Below, piece after piece: positions 11,468 through 12,998 of a stretch of DNA of 12,998 bases. The DNA is from Chloroflexota bacterium. GTDB taxonomy: Bacteria; Chloroflexota; Dehalococcoidia; Lucifugimonadales; UBA1127. The DNA lies in assembly GCA_028873745.1 (NCBI GenBank), contig JAPPNT010000017.1:1-12998 (forward strand). Reading direction: 5' to 3'. The notes beneath the pieces were generated by a model. That model was not told the origin of the DNA and made no database searches. It saw only the letters and a list, made by a program, of their open reading frames with translations. The position numbers and the translations under genes were made by a program. Each line of letters begins with the position of its first letter. The first letter of the stretch is position 1.

Positions 11468-12998
11468 CTAACCCTCTGTCGCGCCGTTGATGCCGTCCAG
11501 CGGCAGCGGCGGCTGCATCCCTTCTCGCGTCACGTGCTGCGCCACCGCGATGAACTCGCGGAACAGCGGGTGCGGCCGGTTCGGGCGGGAGCGGAACTCC
11601 GGGTGGAACTGCGTGCCGACCATGAACGGGTGGTCCGTCGCCTCCGCGATCTCCACCAACCGCCCGTCAGGCGAGAGGCCGCTGAAGCGCATGCCCGCGT
11701 CCTCCAGCCGTTCCCGGTAGTCGTTGTTCAGCTCGAAGCGGTGCCGGTGCCGCTCGTCTACGACCGGCTCCTGGTATGCCCGCGCCGCGATGGTCCCGGG
11801 CGCCATGTGGCACGGGTAGACGCCCAGCCGCATCGTGCCGCCCATCTCCGTGATGTCCCGCTGCTCCGGCATCAGGTCGATCACCGGGTGCGGCGTCTCC
11901 GTGTCGAACTCCGTCGAGTTGGCCCCCAGGAGGCCCGCGCAGTCCCTCGACCGCTCCACGACCATGAGCTGCATGCCCAGGCACAGTCCCAGGTACGGCA
12001 CCTGGTGCTCGCGGGCGTAGCGCACGGCCTCGACCATCCCGTCGACACCCCGGGGCCCGAACCCTCCCGGCACGACGATGCCGCAGGCGTCCTGCAGGAA
12101 GCGGTCGGCGCCCTTCTCCTCCACGTCCTCCGACGGCACCCAGCTGACCTCCACGTCCCGGTGATGGAACAGCCCGGCGTGGTGCAGCGCCTCCTTCACG
12201 GAGATGTACGCCTCCGGCAGGTTGGCGTACTTGCCGACGACCGCCACCTTCAGCGGCGCCTTGGGCTCCTTGATCCGCCCGACGATCTCCTCCCAGTCCC
12301 GCAGGTCCGGCAGCAGCTCGCCCAGCCCCAGCGCCTGTGCGAGGAGGTTTGACAGGCCTGCCTCCTGCAGCACCAGCGGCACCTCATAGATGGTGTCCAC
12401 CGTCTGCAGCGGGATCACCGCCTCCCGCTTGACGTCGCAGAACAGCGCGATCTTGTCCTTGATGCCCTCCGGCACCGGGAAGTCGCTGCGGACGATGATG
12501 CAGTCGGGCTGAATGCCGATGCTCCGGAGCTCCTTCACGCTGTGCTGCGTCGGCTTCGTCTTGAGCTCGCCCGTCGAGGAGATGTGGGGGAGCAGGGTGA
12601 CGTGGATGTAGTAGACGTTGTCGTGCCCCACCTCTCTGGGCATCTGCCGGATCGCCTCAAGGAAGGGCAGCCCCTCGATGTCGCCGACGGTGCCGCCCAC
12701 CTCGACGACCACAACGTCGGGGTCGGACTCGTTCGCAAGCCGCATCATGTGCTGCTTTATGACGTTGGTAACGTGCGGTACCGTCTGGATGGTGCCCCCC
12801 AGGTACTCGCCGGCGCGCTCGTTGGCGATGACGCCGCTGTAGACCTGCCCGGCGGTGACGCTGGAGGAGCTGGTCAGCTCCAGGTCCGTGAAGCGCTCGT
12901 AGTGGCCCAGGTCCATGTCGGTCTCGGAGCCGTCGCGCGTCACGAAGACCTCGCCGTGCTGGTAGGGGGACATCGTGCCGGGGTCGACGTTAAGGTAG
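11468..12998 (-). CDS. pyrG: CTP synthase, partial (5' end outside window)
   Basis: The frame is open to the window edge and reads YLNVDPGT directly before MSPYQHGEVFVTRDG, the standard N-terminal region of CTP synthase. The Met at 12973 is therefore internal and the true start lies beyond the window. The visible part is 509 residues. The synthetase domain shows QHGEVFVT, DLDLGHYERF-type sequence, VEVGGTVGDIEG and KTKPTQHSV; the linker and the class I glutaminase domain follow. The glutaminase has GLCLGMQ (nucleophile Cys, counted 331 from the internal Met) and FHPEF (456-460) with the His/Glu of the triad. The enzyme makes CTP from UTP, ATP and glutamine, the last step of pyrimidine nucleotide supply. 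It is followed by rho after 80 bases. Confidence 0.97.
   Translation of the reverse strand, partial: YLNVDPGTMSPYQHGEVFVTRDGSETDMDLGHYERFTDLELTSSSSVTAGQVYSGVIANERAGEYLGGTIQTVPHVTNVIKQHMMRLANESDPDVVVVEVGGTVGDIEGLPFLEAIRQMPREVGHDNVYYIHVTLLPHISSTGELKTKPTQHSVKELRSIGIQPDCIIVRSDFPVPEGIKDKIALFCDVKREAVIPLQTVDTIYEVPLVLQEAGLSNLLAQALGLGELLPDLRDWEEIVGRIKEPKAPLKVAVVGKYANLPEAYISVKEALHHAGLFHHRDVEVSWVPSEDVEEKGADRFLQDACGIVVPGGFGPRGVDGMVEAVRYAREHQVPYLGLCLGMQLMVVERSRDCAGLLGANSTEFDTETPHPVIDLMPEQRDITEMGGTMRLGVYPCHMAPGTIAARAYQEPVVDERHRHRFELNNDYRERLEDAGMRFSGLSPDGRLVEIAEATDHPFMVGTQFHPEFRSRPNRPHPLFREFIAVAQHVTREGMQPPLPLDGINGATEG

Noticed and set aside
10074..11471. 465-aa plus-strand open frame opposite rho
   Set aside because: It is antisense to a fully recognisable Rho and is an Arg/His/Leu-rich shadow.
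12971..12998. Met at 12973 as the true start of CTP synthase
   Set aside because: The codons before it read YLNVDPGT, the conserved sequence just upstream of MSPxQHGEVF in CTP synthases, so the gene continues beyond the window.

Overview
The window is a GC-rich bacterial chromosome segment, around two thirds G+C by eye, with tightly packed genes and frequent GTG and TTG starts. The housekeeping genes fit a free-living bacterium: RNase HII, YraN, alpha2-type glycyl-tRNA synthetase, Rho and CTP synthase. The alpha2 GlyRS, the recurring extended -10 promoters (TGnTAtcAT-like) and the dispersed TTCGCCCTGAGC palindromes would suit a Chloroflexota genome, for example the Dehalococcoidia/SAR202 side. 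That assignment is an inference and nothing here proves it.

Layout: (1) 2-572, the end of rnhB overlapping yraN. (2) 577-2297, minus strand, an ABC-2 exporter pair with translationally coupled genes, ending 4 bases from yraN. (3) 2421-2609, a one-helix small membrane protein, then glyQS (2740-4080). (4) 4155-7884, an accessory block: an AT-rich AIPR-family gene, two adjacent small paralogous genes of unknown function ending in a shared Trp motif, a solitary HigA-type regulator with its own palindromic operator, and a MazF-type toxin with an unusual winged-helix-like antitoxin. (5) 7891-9991, sbcD (no sbcC beside it), a CopD-like membrane protein and a Trm112-like zinc ribbon, with palindromic repeats in and between them. 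(6) 10086-12998, minus strand, pyrG (5' end beyond the window) followed by rho, with a large perfect hairpin in the gap.

The housekeeping genes serve DNA/RNA maintenance, translation, transcription termination and nucleotide supply. The accessory block looks like a small defence/stress island. The AIPR gene is clearly poorer in G+C than everything around it, which suggests recent acquisition. The least familiar element is the tandem pair at 6011-6596. Its two proteins align without gaps over roughly their last 72 residues, and the promoter carries direct and inverted repeats. Neither protein resembles a family I can name. Whether the pair works with the adjacent HigA-like repressor or the AIPR protein is open.

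No rRNA, tRNA, CRISPR array, transposase or integrase was recognised. No stretch longer than about 190 bases lacks a gene, and no convincing intrinsic terminator was found.
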